A DNA stretch of 17,613 bases from an uncultured Oscillospiraceae bacterium (GTDB taxonomy: Bacteria; Bacillota; Clostridia; Oscillospirales; Oscillospiraceae): assembly GCA_900757415.1 (NCBI GenBank), contig CAAENU010000049.1, positions 1-17,613 on the forward strand, in the 5' to 3' direction. A model generated the notes under the pieces. It was not told the DNA's origin, did not search any database, and saw only the letters and a list, made by a program, of their open reading frames with translations. The number at the start of each line of letters is the position of its first letter. Within the stretch, counting starts at the first letter, position 1. The position numbers and the translations under genes are program-made. Shown here piece after piece: positions 7,292-13,883 of this stretch.

Positions 7292-8467
7292 TTACTCAGC
7301 GCTGGCGCTGTCGAAGTACACACGCTTGCCGCCCTCGATCTTCACAATGGCGCAGGCCTTCACGGGGTTGCGGTTTTCATCGAAGGTGAGGTGGCCGGTG
7401 GGCAGATCCATGTCAGTGGCAGCCATGGCGGCAGCCAGAGTAGCGCCGTCAACGCTCTGGCAGGTCTGAATGGCATTGAGCACGATCTTGGCCGCCTCAT
7501 ACATCATGGCGGAGGCGAAGCCCGGCTCGAAGTCATTCAGGGCCACGAAGGAATCATAGAAATCCTTGGCGGTTTCGATACCGTTGGAGTAGCCGGAGGT
7601 ATACAGGGTGCCCTCGCACAGATCGGCGCCGATCAGCTCAGGCAGGAAGTCATAGTCCCAGGAGTCGCAGCCCAGCAGCTGGCAGTCGATGCCCATCTTG
7701 CGGGCCTGCTGCACGATCATGGGAACCATGTTGTTCTGGTTGGGGATAAAGAAGCAGTCGGGCTTGGCGTTCATGATCGCGGTCAGCTGGGCGCTGTAGT
7801 CCTTGACCTCGGTGCCCGCGAAAGCCTCGTTGGCAACGATGGTGCCGCCGGCAGCCTCAAAGCTGTCGCGGAAAGCTTCCATCAGGCCGGTGGAATACGC
7901 ATCGGCGTTGTTGTACAGGATGGCAGCGGTCTTAGCGCCGCACTTGTCAATGGCGTACTGTGCCATCACCTTGCCCTGGAAGGGGTCGATGAAGCAGGAA
8001 CGGAAGCAGTATTCGCCGATCTGGGTCACCTTGACGTTGGTGGCGCAGTTGGAGATGCAGGGCACGCCGGCAGTCTGTGCCACCTCATAGGCGGACAGAC
8101 AGTCAGAGGAGTTGTTGGGGCCGAGAACCGCAACAACCTGGTCCTGGTTGATAAACTTCTGGATCACGTTAACAGCCTGCTCAGGCTTTGCCTCGGTGTC
8201 GCCGAATACGAATTCGATCTTCACCGTCTTGTCGCCGACCTTCAGGCCGCCGTCAGCATCCAGCTCCTGCTGGATCAGTGCGATAGCGCCCTTGATGTTG
8301 TCGCCGTCCAGCGCCTGCTCGCCGGTCATGGTACCCATAACACCGATCTTGATGGTGTCGGGCACGCCGGCATCGGAGCCGTCGCTGTTAGCGCCGTTGC
8401 CGCCGCCGCAGGCAACGAGGGTGAACATCATGGCCAAAGCCAATAACAGGGACAGGAATCTCTTCAT
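7292..8467 (-). CDS. livJ: amino-acid ABC transporter substrate-binding lipoprotein LivJ
   Basis: 391-aa extracellular binding protein with a lipoprotein signal peptide: MKR, a hydrophobic core, and lipobox LVAC with the lipidated cysteine at 20, followed by a Gly/Ser/Asn-rich linker. The mature part is a type-1 periplasmic-binding fold (Leu/Ile/Val-binding family): IKIGVMGTMTGEQA at the first strand, VVAVLGPNNSSDCLSA and the SNCATN segment lining the ligand site, and an inter-lobe region near YNNADAYSTGLMEAF. ATG 8467 has AGGAGG 8 nt upstream. Several ligand-lobe residues differ from the classical leucine-binding proteins (for example CATN where SATN is common), so the ligand should not be assumed to be a branched-chain amino acid; the racemase and dehydratase genes just upstream suggest a hydroxy amino acid or a derivative. 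Confidence 0.94.
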   Translation of the reverse strand: MKRFLSLLLALAMMFTLVACGGGNGANSDGSDAGVPDTIKIGVMGTMTGEQALDGDNIKGAIALIQQELDADGGLKVGDKTVKIEFVFGDTEAKPEQAVNVIQKFINQDQVVAVLGPNNSSDCLSAYEVAQTAGVPCISNCATNVKVTQIGEYCFRSCFIDPFQGKVMAQYAIDKCGAKTAAILYNNADAYSTGLMEAFRDSFEAAGGTIVANEAFAGTEVKDYSAQLTAIMNAKPDCFFIPNQNNMVPMIVQQARKMGIDCQLLGCDSWDYDFLPELIGADLCEGTLYTSGYSNGIETAKDFYDSFVALNDFEPGFASAMMYEAAKIVLNAIQTCQSVDGATLAAAMAATDMDLPTGHLTFDENRNPVKACAIVKIEGGKRVYFDSASAE

Positions 8468-8493
8468 CTTTGTTTCCTCCTAAATTTTTTATA

Positions 8494-8517
8494 AAAAGCG
8501 AAATCACTTTCGCTTTT
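8494..8517 (-). promoter_or_regulatory. terminator-like hairpin in the livJ leader
   Basis: A perfect 10-bp inverted repeat (AAAAGCGAAA, loop TCAC, TTTCGCTTTT). On the minus strand the descending arm ends in a T-run (GCTTTTTATA), the form of an intrinsic terminator, only 12 bp before the livJ Shine-Dalgarno sequence. Unless transcription begins almost at the ribosome binding site, the hairpin lies inside the livJ leader and could act as an attenuator, or it could end the upstream dehydratase transcript while livJ reads through. Confidence 0.6.
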
Positions 8518-8578
8518 CAACAAGGGGTTTTGAATTCGAGTATGCGCGTTTTGACTGCGTTGGTTTCCTGTGCTATCA

Positions 8579-8639
8579 GGCGGACGGTTTTGCGCCGTCC
8601 GCCGTATTCCGTTCTATCCTTTTGCGGCGTTTCCGCCGC
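8579..8639 (-). terminator. paired hairpins after the dehydratase gene
   Basis: Two stem-loops follow the stop at 8646: GCGGCG/CGCCGC with a four-base loop (8624-8639), then a 9-bp stem GGCGGACGG/CCGTCCGCC with a seven-base loop (8579-8603). Neither has a long T-tract. They probably end or strongly reduce transcription between the catabolic genes and livJ. Confidence 0.55.
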
Positions 8640-8645
8640 GGTCAT

Positions 8646-9575
8646 TCATAGTTGAAAGATTTTTTTGTATTCCAGCAGCAGCGGCAGATTAACGCCGGCG
8701 CCGCCGCAGGCCACCACTATCACATTCTGATACGGCGCCACGATCTCCGGCCTTTCATAGGCCACCGACATCGAAGCTCCGCAGGCCAGCTCCACCAGAA
8801 TCCTGAAATCCTCCACAAATTCCATGACGCCGTTGGCCGCCTGTGCGTCCGTGACCAGATGGGAGATAATGCGGTGGGTCTCGGCATAGTCCATCGACTG
8901 CTGCGATACCCGTTTGCCCGCCAGTGTGCCCGCCAGCGTGTCGATCCGTTCCAGATCCACCGGGTATCCGGCCTCCAGCGCCTTGTGGAACTTGGGAGCG
9001 CCCTCCACCTCCACGGCGATCACGGGAACATCGCCCCAGCCGTGACGATCCATGCCCTGGATCACGCCGTTGAGCAGGCCGCCTCCGCCCACCGAAAGCA
9101 CGATGGCGTCCGGCTTGTCCGTCTGTTCGACCAGCTCATCCACCAGCGTGGAATGACCGGCCCACAGCAGCGGATGATCAAAGGGATGCACAAACACAGC
9201 CTCCGGATCGCTCTCCACGATCTCCATGGCCCGCTGCTGCGCATCGTCATAGATCCGGCCGCATTTCACGACCTGCGCGCCTTCCCGGCGGATCACACCG
9301 GCCATATAGTCGCTGGTGCTGCCGGGTATCACAATGGTGCTCTCCATGCCCAGCTCTCTGGCACAATAGGCCACCGCATGCCCGGCGTTTCCGCCGCTGG
9401 GGCATACCAGGCGCTTCGCGCCCTTTGCCCTCTGCTCCTCGCAGAACCGGGAGATCCCCCGGATCTTAAAGGAGCCGTCCGGCTGGCAGCATTCCAGCTT
9501 GACCTGAAAGTTCTTGCCGCACCGCTCGTTGATCCGTGTCAGGGACTTAAGTGGCGTCCTGACATACAGGCTCAT
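8646..9575 (-). CDS. PLP-dependent L-serine/threonine dehydratase
   Basis: 309-aa fold-type II PLP enzyme close to the L-serine dehydratase/threonine deaminase group. K37 in PDGSFKIRG should carry PLP; SGGNAGHAVAY (60-70) binds the substrate carboxylate; SVGGGGLLNG (161-170) is the glycine loop holding the PLP phosphate. WAGHSTLVDEL (138-148) and the ELACGAS segment also match serine dehydratases. There is no C-terminal ACT domain, so it is a short catabolic-type enzyme rather than the isoleucine-regulated biosynthetic threonine deaminase (IlvA). Expected reaction: L-serine or L-threonine to 2-oxo acid plus ammonia through a 2-aminoacrylate or enamine intermediate. Its ATG overlaps the racemase TGA (TGATG), so the two are translationally coupled. 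A related amino-acid eliminase activity on an unusual substrate is possible. Confidence 0.87.
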   Translation of the reverse strand: MSLYVRTPLKSLTRINERCGKNFQVKLECCQPDGSFKIRGISRFCEEQRAKGAKRLVCPSGGNAGHAVAYCARELGMESTIVIPGSTSDYMAGVIRREGAQVVKCGRIYDDAQQRAMEIVESDPEAVFVHPFDHPLLWAGHSTLVDELVEQTDKPDAIVLSVGGGGLLNGVIQGMDRHGWGDVPVIAVEVEGAPKFHKALEAGYPVDLERIDTLAGTLAGKRVSQQSMDYAETHRIISHLVTDAQAANGVMEFVEDFRILVELACGASMSVAYERPEIVAPYQNVIVVACGGAGVNLPLLLEYKKIFQL

Positions 9576-10246
9576 CAGTTGGCCTTATAGCGGCGGATCT
9601 TGCTGGTGGTATAGCCCGCCTTCACCAAGCCGGTGGCAATGATCAGTGCGCTGACCACGCCGTCCAGAACGGGAACGCCCAGCTCGGCGGACATCTTCTC
9701 GGACATACCGGCGAAACCGGCGCAGCCCAGCACGATGACCTCGGCCAGATCCTCCTCCATGGCGATCTGTGCGGCGTTCAGGTAGGGGCCCTCCACCGTA
9801 GGATCGTCAAAGTCGTCCTTGGGGCCGCGCACGCTGGCGCAGTCGTTGTCCAGACCGTACTTGTGGATCAGGGCGCGCTTGTTGGGGATGGAGTGCTTGC
9901 CGGCGCTGACCACGGAAAAAGAGTGGCCCAGCATGGTTGCCAGCTTCATGGAAGCCTCGCCGATACCCACAACAGGCTTGTCGGTGATCTGCTTGAGCAG
10001 ATCCAGATTGGGATCACAGTGGCATGCCACGATGAAGGCATCGTATTCCGCCTCGTTCTCCTTGACGATCTGCATCATACCGGGCGCGGCAAGGGCCTGA
10101 TCGGTATAGTAATCAATGTACTCGGGAGCGTTGGGGGTGGGAACCGTCTTGACCTCGAAATCGCCGTTGGCATAGATCTCGGCCACGTTCTGGATCGCAG
10201 CGCTCATTTCCACGCTGCTGTTGGGATTAATGATCAGAATTTTCAT
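9575..10246 (-). CDS. Asp/Glu/hydantoin racemase family protein
   Basis: 223-aa member of the cofactor-independent racemase family (PF01177-type). It begins with the typical KILIINPNSS strand-loop. The two catalytic cysteines of this fold are present: C75 in FIVACHCDPN and C175 in VLGCAGFAG, positions that match hydantoin racemases rather than glutamate racemases in spacing. The enzyme should interconvert D and L forms of an amino acid or a hydantoin-like derivative by two-base proton transfer. ATG 10246 is chosen because GAGG lies 8 nt upstream; the frame extends to 10318 but without a better start. It is followed directly by the dehydratase with a 1-bp overlap, so its product probably feeds that enzyme. 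No hydantoinase is in the window, so the exact substrate is open. Confidence 0.85.
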   Translation of the reverse strand: MKILIINPNSSVEMSAAIQNVAEIYANGDFEVKTVPTPNAPEYIDYYTDQALAAPGMMQIVKENEAEYDAFIVACHCDPNLDLLKQITDKPVVGIGEASMKLATMLGHSFSVVSAGKHSIPNKRALIHKYGLDNDCASVRGPKDDFDDPTVEGPYLNAAQIAMEEDLAEVIVLGCAGFAGMSEKMSAELGVPVLDGVVSALIIATGLVKAGYTTSKIRRYKAN

Positions 10247-10270
10247 ATCGAACCTCTTCAGATACAGCTC

Positions 10271-10302
10271 ATCCGGCAAAGATCTCCCGACCTTTGCCGG
10301 AT
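10271..10302 (-). promoter_or_regulatory. intraoperonic stem-loop before the racemase gene
   Basis: A perfect 11-bp stem (ATCCGGCAAAG with CTTTGCCGGAT) and a 10-nt loop lie in the 90-bp gap between the second PPC gene and the racemase. No T-tract follows on the minus strand, so it is more likely an RNA stability or processing element, or a partial terminator, than an operon end. Confidence 0.55.
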
Positions 10303-10336
10303 AGAGCCAAATAGACACGAATCGTTTGGTAAACGC

Positions 10337-10945
10337 TTATTCCGGCTTGCCCTTCTTGGTGTTGTAATAGAAGTTCTCCGGATAGCTGTAGGCCTCATGG
10401 AACACGTCCACGGGAGCCAGCGCTTCCACATCCAGCAGCTCAGTGATGAACACCTGCATGCAGCCCTTGACCAGCGTGCCCTCGACCAGATGGCCGGTAA
10501 TGGTGGGCGCGTCCCAGCCGCCGCCGGCCACGAAGTGCATGGCCACGAAAGGCTCGGTCTCATCGCTGCCGCGGATGGGGCGCTGGCCGATCATGCCGCC
10601 GATAGAGGTCAGCATGGTCAGGTTGGTGTTGACAGCCACACCCTCGCGGTGCCAGTTGTCAGGATTCTTGTAATCAGGGATCCACACAAAGTACTTGCAG
10701 GGTTGGAAACCGCCCATAAACGTGGCGTGGACCTTGCCGAAGCGGATGTTGTTCTCCTTGGCAAAGCGGGCGATGGCCAAAGAGGGATCCGCACCGGTCA
10801 TCATACGCACCAGGAACTCACGGCCGCGGCGCATTTCACAGCAATGATACTCATCAGGGGTGGTGGCATCCAGCTGCCACGCGGGCAGCTTCACGTTTTC
10901 CAGATCGTTCTGGATGCTCTGGGCATCCTTCATCACATTTTCCAC
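10337..10945 (-). CDS. PPC (DUF296) domain protein, copy B
   Basis: 202-aa protein of the plant-and-prokaryote-conserved (PPC/DUF296) family. The domain runs from RRGREFLVRM (about 40) to VFITELLD (about 173): GREF start, FAKENNIRFGKVHA, the central LTSIGGMIG strand, MHFV and the TGHLVEG turn. Three histidines in HATFMGG, AMHF and TGHL occupy places where some bacterial PPC proteins bind metal. The tail ends in a short acidic/aromatic segment and KKGKPE. The start is GTG 10945, with AGAGGA 7 nt upstream; the ATG at 10933 lacks a good site. It lies 38 bp after its near-identical paralogue. Database names often call these DNA-binding by analogy with plant AHL proteins, but there is no AT-hook here. 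Function is unknown; an enzymatic role in the same pathway is at least as likely as regulation. Confidence 0.85.
   Translation of the reverse strand: MENVMKDAQSIQNDLENVKLPAWQLDATTPDEYHCCEMRRGREFLVRMMTGADPSLAIARFAKENNIRFGKVHATFMGGFQPCKYFVWIPDYKNPDNWHREGVAVNTNLTMLTSIGGMIGQRPIRGSDETEPFVAMHFVAGGGWDAPTITGHLVEGTLVKGCMQVFITELLDVEALAPVDVFHEAYSYPENFYYNTKKGKPE
10343..10885 (-). repeat. direct repeat, PPC paralogue B
   Basis: This segment repeats 10993-11538 in the same orientation. I count about 16 substitutions and one single-residue indel over about 182 aligned residues. At DNA level the stretch 10425-10507 is identical to 11078-11160 (83 nt). Confidence 0.9.
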
Positions 10946-10983
10946 TGTATGGTCCTCTCTTATTTCAAGATAGTCGTTACGGA

Positions 10984-11565
10984 TTAGTCCTGAGGCTTGC
11001 CCTGCTTGGTGTTGTAGTAGAAGTTCTCGGGATAGCCGTACTCAGGATCATGCACCACATCGATGGGAGCCAGAACGTCCACATCCAGCAGCTCAGTGAT
11101 GAACACCTGCATGCAGCCCTTGACCAGCGTGCCCTCGACCAGATGGCCGGTAATGGTGGGAGCATCCCAGCCGCCGCCGGCCACGAAGTGCATGGCCACG
11201 AAAGGCTCGGTCTTATCGGTGCCGGGCACCGGACGCTCGCCGATCATACCGCCGATAGAGGTCAGCATGGTCAGGTTGGTGTTGACAGCCACACCCTCGC
11301 GGTGCCAGTTGTCAGGATCCTTGTAATCGGGGATCCACACATAGTACTTGCAGGGCTGGAAGCCGCCCATGAACGTGGCGTGGACCTTGCCGAAACGGAT
11401 GTTGTTCTCCTTGGCGAAACGGGCGATGGCCAGAGAGGGATCCGCACCGGTCATCATACGCACCAGGAACTCACGGCCGCGGCGCATCTCACAGCAATGG
11501 TACTCATCGGGAGTCTTGGCGTCCAGCTGCCATGCGGGGAACTTGATGTTAGAAGTATCGATCAT
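10984..11565 (-). CDS. PPC (DUF296) domain protein, copy A (first gene of operon)
   Basis: 193-aa PPC-domain protein and the first gene of the racemase/dehydratase operon. It is about 91% identical to copy B across the domain. Candidate metal ligands are H62 (KVHATF), H126 (AMHFV) and H141 (ITGHL); GGGWDAP precedes the GHLVEG turn. The two copies differ mainly in a loop after GGMIG (GERPVPGTDKTEP here against GQRPIRGSDETEP), near the C-terminus (HDPEYGY against HEAYSY), and in their unrelated first residues. ATG 11565 has GGAGG 8 nt upstream; the longer frame to 11622 has no such site. The leader upstream carries the palindromic regulatory element at 11799-11832. PPC proteins usually form trimers, so the two gene products could make mixed trimers. 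Biochemical role unknown. Confidence 0.86.
   Translation of the reverse strand: MIDTSNIKFPAWQLDAKTPDEYHCCEMRRGREFLVRMMTGADPSLAIARFAKENNIRFGKVHATFMGGFQPCKYYVWIPDYKDPDNWHREGVAVNTNLTMLTSIGGMIGERPVPGTDKTEPFVAMHFVAGGGWDAPTITGHLVEGTLVKGCMQVFITELLDVDVLAPIDVVHDPEYGYPENFYYNTKQGKPQD
10993..11538 (-). repeat. direct repeat, PPC paralogue A
   Basis: Partner of 10343-10885, offset by about 653 bp. Identity is highest in the domain core and drops at both ends, as expected for a recent tandem gene duplication, possibly kept alike by gene conversion. Confidence 0.9.
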
Positions 11566-11782
11566 GTTGATTTCCTCCAGTTTTCTCAAAATATCTTTGT
11601 TTCTTGCCTGAGATCCACGCACATCGGCACGCGCCCGGACGCCTCCGTAAAGCTCCCATTCTCCGTCTGCGTCCCGCTGGGTTTATGCCTTTATACGTTT
11701 TTCATATAATAGCGCTTCAGCTTCCCTTGTCCGGGGGACAGTGCCCACCGGCCGCCGGCCGCCAAAGGCGCGTATTACCATC

Positions 11783-11832
11783 GTCAACTTCCCTCCGTGT
11801 ATCGAAACCGACTTTAAACTATCGATACTTTT
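11783..11832 (-). promoter_or_regulatory. candidate promoter/operator of the PPC operon (site S1)
   Basis: Read on the minus strand, AAAAGTATCGATAG (palindromic core TATCGATA, 11820-11827) is followed exactly 20 bp later by a degenerate copy with TTTCGATAC (11800-11808) and then AAGTTGACG (to about 11782). A possible promoter is TTGCAG (11836-11841), 17 bp, TTTAAA (11813-11818), which would put the first palindrome in the spacer beside the -10 and the second near the start point, the usual layout for a repressor. An activator reading, with the paired sites upstream of TTGAC as a -35, is also possible, but no good -10 follows. The same arrangement recurs at 16657-16704. Confidence 0.5.
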
Positions 11833-12282
11833 AACCTGCAAAATACCCAATACTCTTTTTTATGAAGTCATATGTGGTTTTAATGACCTCTATTGCGATT
11901 GCGGTATATGCAAAGTATGGAAGTTTTTTCTTGTTTTTTGTCAGCATCGTCAAAAGAGGATCGTCACTCTTCTTTTGCCTTTGTTCACTCTGCCGCCATA
12001 GTAGGGTTCTTTCTCTACCCGGAGGACCACCCCCATATGGCAAAACATAGGACTGCTATCAACGCGTCCTCCCATTGTAAACAAATTGTGCGCCTGCTGT
12101 GCACCATTTAACTTTCTCTTTATGGCGGCTGTCTCTTTTTTACTACTGTGCCGTCTGCTCCGGAACGCTGTATTTACAGGCATTTCCATTGACTCCAGAG
12201 ATCGTTTCTCGGTACATCTGCCCAAAGGTTTTCCAGTTCTTTCCTTCGTCTGGTACTATTATGACATATTTCTGCCGATTTC

Positions 12283-12304
12283 GCCATATGCAATTCGATA
12301 TGGC
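12283..12304. repeat. inverted repeat GCCATAT-N8-ATATGGC
   Basis: Perfect 7-bp arms separated by 8 bp in the AT-rich spacer, about 180 bp upstream of the aldo/keto reductase promoter. It has the form of a dimeric protein-binding site. A shorter CCATATGG occurs at about 12034-12041. No function is shown. Confidence 0.45.
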
Positions 12305-12479
12305 AACCATTGACGCAAAATATATACCAGCCTTTTCTTCCCGTTTTTATCTCTACCATCTCCTCTCCCCGCCTGTTTTTCCTCTCAGCATTCCATCCCT
12401 GCTCCGCATTTTTTTCCGCAGTCCCGTCGCAGGCCGAAAAAACACTGTGCCGCGGCCCGGCTATTGATTCAATAAATGA

Positions 12480-12509
12480 TTGTCACTCCCCTCCGTCCCA
12501 TGCTATAAT
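12480..12509 (+). promoter_or_regulatory. aldo/keto reductase promoter
   Basis: TTGTCA (12480-12485), an 18-bp spacer, then a consensus TATAAT (12504-12509) with an extended TGC before it. The -10 lies about 35 bp upstream of the ATG. The bases before the -10 resemble those of the uvrC promoter (CCCGTCC-ATGC-TATA), consistent with the host's own sigma-A consensus. Confidence 0.8.
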
Positions 12510-12544
12510 AGGCACACCACAACTGACAATAGGAGGTTATTCAT

Positions 12545-13735
12545 ATGATCTACCGTGATTTTCAGGGCGAGCAGCTTTCCATGTTAGGCTTCGGCACTAT
12601 GCGTCTGCCCGTGCAGCCGGACGGCAGCATCGACCGCGAGCTGACGCAGTCCATGGTAGACTATGCCATGGCCCACGGCGTAAACTACTATGACACCGCC
12701 TGGCCCTACATGCAGAACCTGTCCGAAACCGTGGTGGGCGCCTGTCTGAAAAAGCACCCCCGCGACAGCTTCTATCTGGCCACCAAGTTCCCCGGCCATA
12801 TGCTGACCGATACCTACGACCCCGCCGACATCTTCGAGCAGCAGCTGCAAAAATGCCAGGTGGACTATTTCGATTTCTACCTACTGCACAACGTCTACGA
12901 AAACTCCATCGGCGTATATAACGATCCCCGCTGGGGCATCGTGGACTACTTCGTGGAGCAGAAGAAAAAGGGCCGTATCCGTCACCTTGGCTTTTCCTCC
13001 CACGCAGATCTGCCCTGCCTGACGGATTTTCTGGACCGGTATGGCGACGTGCTGGAGTTCTGCCAGCTGCAATTCAACTATCTGGACTGGACACTGCAGC
13101 ACGGCCGGGAAAAATACGCGCTTCTGCAGGAACGCGGCATCCCCCTGTGGGTCATGGAACCCGTTCGCGGCGGCAAGCTGACCGCGCTGGCGCCGGAGGA
13201 AGAACAGCGTCTCCATGCCATCCGTCCCGATGCCAGCATCGCCTCCTTTGGTTTCCGCTGGCTCCAGCAGTTTGACAACATCGCCATGGTGCTCTCCGGC
13301 ATGTCCAACATGGAGCAGATGGCAGATAACATCTGCACCTTCGATCGCCTCGACCCCCTGTCCGAAGCGGAGCAGACCATTCTCATGGAGGCGGCGGAAC
13401 GCATGAAGAACGCCATCCCCTGCACCGCCTGCCGCTATTGCTGCGACGGCTGTCCCATGGGATTGAACATCCCCGACCTGCTGCACAAGTATAACCAGCT
13501 GCGGGTGGGCAGCGGCTCCTCCGTCAAAATGCAACTGGACGCCCTGCCGCAGGAAAAGTGGCCCGCCGCCTGTATCGGCTGCGGCGCCTGCGCCGCGGTC
13601 TGTCCCCAGAAGATCGCCATTCCCGACGAGTTGGCCGCCTTTGCCGCCGAACTGGAAAAAATCCCCAGCTGGGCGGAGATCTGCCTGCAGCGCGCCGAAG
13701 CCGCCCGCCGGGAGATTGCCAGCCGCCGCGGCTGA
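12545..13735 (+). CDS. aldo/keto reductase with C-terminal 4Fe-4S ferredoxin domain
   Basis: 396-aa fusion found mostly in anaerobes. Residues 1 to about 285 form an aldo/keto reductase barrel with the catalytic tetrad D50, Y55, K81 and H115 (YYDTAWPY, ATKFP, YLLHN). The C-terminal 100 residues carry two CxxCxxCxxxCP motifs (C293, C296, C299, C303 and C343, C346, C349, C353), each able to hold a [4Fe-4S] cluster, so electrons could come from or go to ferredoxin-like partners as well as NAD(P)H. The substrate is unknown. ATG 12545 has AGGAGG 8 nt upstream and a strong promoter just before it. It is transcribed away from the PPC operon and towards the permease gene, as a single-gene unit. Nothing ties it to the amino-acid genes except position. 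Confidence 0.93.
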   Translation: MIYRDFQGEQLSMLGFGTMRLPVQPDGSIDRELTQSMVDYAMAHGVNYYDTAWPYMQNLSETVVGACLKKHPRDSFYLATKFPGHMLTDTYDPADIFEQQLQKCQVDYFDFYLLHNVYENSIGVYNDPRWGIVDYFVEQKKKGRIRHLGFSSHADLPCLTDFLDRYGDVLEFCQLQFNYLDWTLQHGREKYALLQERGIPLWVMEPVRGGKLTALAPEEEQRLHAIRPDASIASFGFRWLQQFDNIAMVLSGMSNMEQMADNICTFDRLDPLSEAEQTILMEAAERMKNAIPCTACRYCCDGCPMGLNIPDLLHKYNQLRVGSGSSVKMQLDALPQEKWPAACIGCGACAAVCPQKIAIPDELAAFAAELEKIPSWAEICLQRAEAARREIASRRG

Positions 13736-13768
13736 TACATCCGCCGCCTACGCTTCATAAAACTGACG

Positions 13769-13811
13769 AGCCGATAGGTCTCCCGGCTTACCGCCGGAAG
13801 ACCTATCGGCT
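13769..13811. terminator. bidirectional hairpin between convergent genes
   Basis: A 13-bp outer stem (AGCCGATAGGTCT with AGACCTATCGGCT) encloses a second 5-bp stem (CCGGC with GCCGG), with only one mismatch between them. It lies 34 bp after the reductase stop and 73 bp after the permease stop, so it can serve both transcripts. The flanking T-tracts are weak. Confidence 0.7.
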
Positions 13812-13883
13812 TAATTCGCAGAAACTGTCGTGCATGTGCCGTCACGCGGCAGTCACAGCTACTGCGAAATGCGCAGAACAAAA

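Larger units (their letters stand above)
11566..12544. other. 979-bp intergenic region, no recognisable gene
   Basis: The first part (11566-11832) is the leader and control region of the PPC operon: a possible weak stem GGACGC/GCGTCC (11637-11642 with 11669-11674), a GC-rich patch at 11740-11770, and the paired palindromes. From about 11833 to 12479 the DNA is clearly richer in A and T, has only short open frames on both strands with no ribosome binding sites or familiar motifs, and holds one clean inverted repeat at 12283-12304. The last 65 bp hold the promoter and ribosome binding site of the aldo/keto reductase gene. The AT-rich part may be the remains of a lost gene, but I see no residual homology to name it. 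Confidence 0.6.

Noticed and set aside
7172..8446. 424-codon open frame antisense to livJ
   Set aside because: Low-complexity Gly/Val/His composition and complete overlap with a well-supported lipoprotein gene.
10984..11622. Longer PPC copy A starting at 11622
   Set aside because: The extra 19 residues have no counterpart in copy B and lack a ribosome binding site, whereas GGAGG sits 8 nt before the ATG at 11565.
11566..11760. Possible riboswitch in the PPC operon leader
   Set aside because: Some fragments (ACACGGAGGGA near 11790-11801, CACTGT, GGGAAGC) resemble pieces of known riboswitches, but the order and surrounding conserved bases do not fit ykkC/guanidine, cobalamin, SAM or T-box patterns.
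11950..12359. Short open frames in the AT-rich spacer (76-122 codons on both strands)
   Set aside because: No ribosome binding site, no recognised motif, overlapping frames on both strands, and simple-sequence composition; I cannot support any as a gene.
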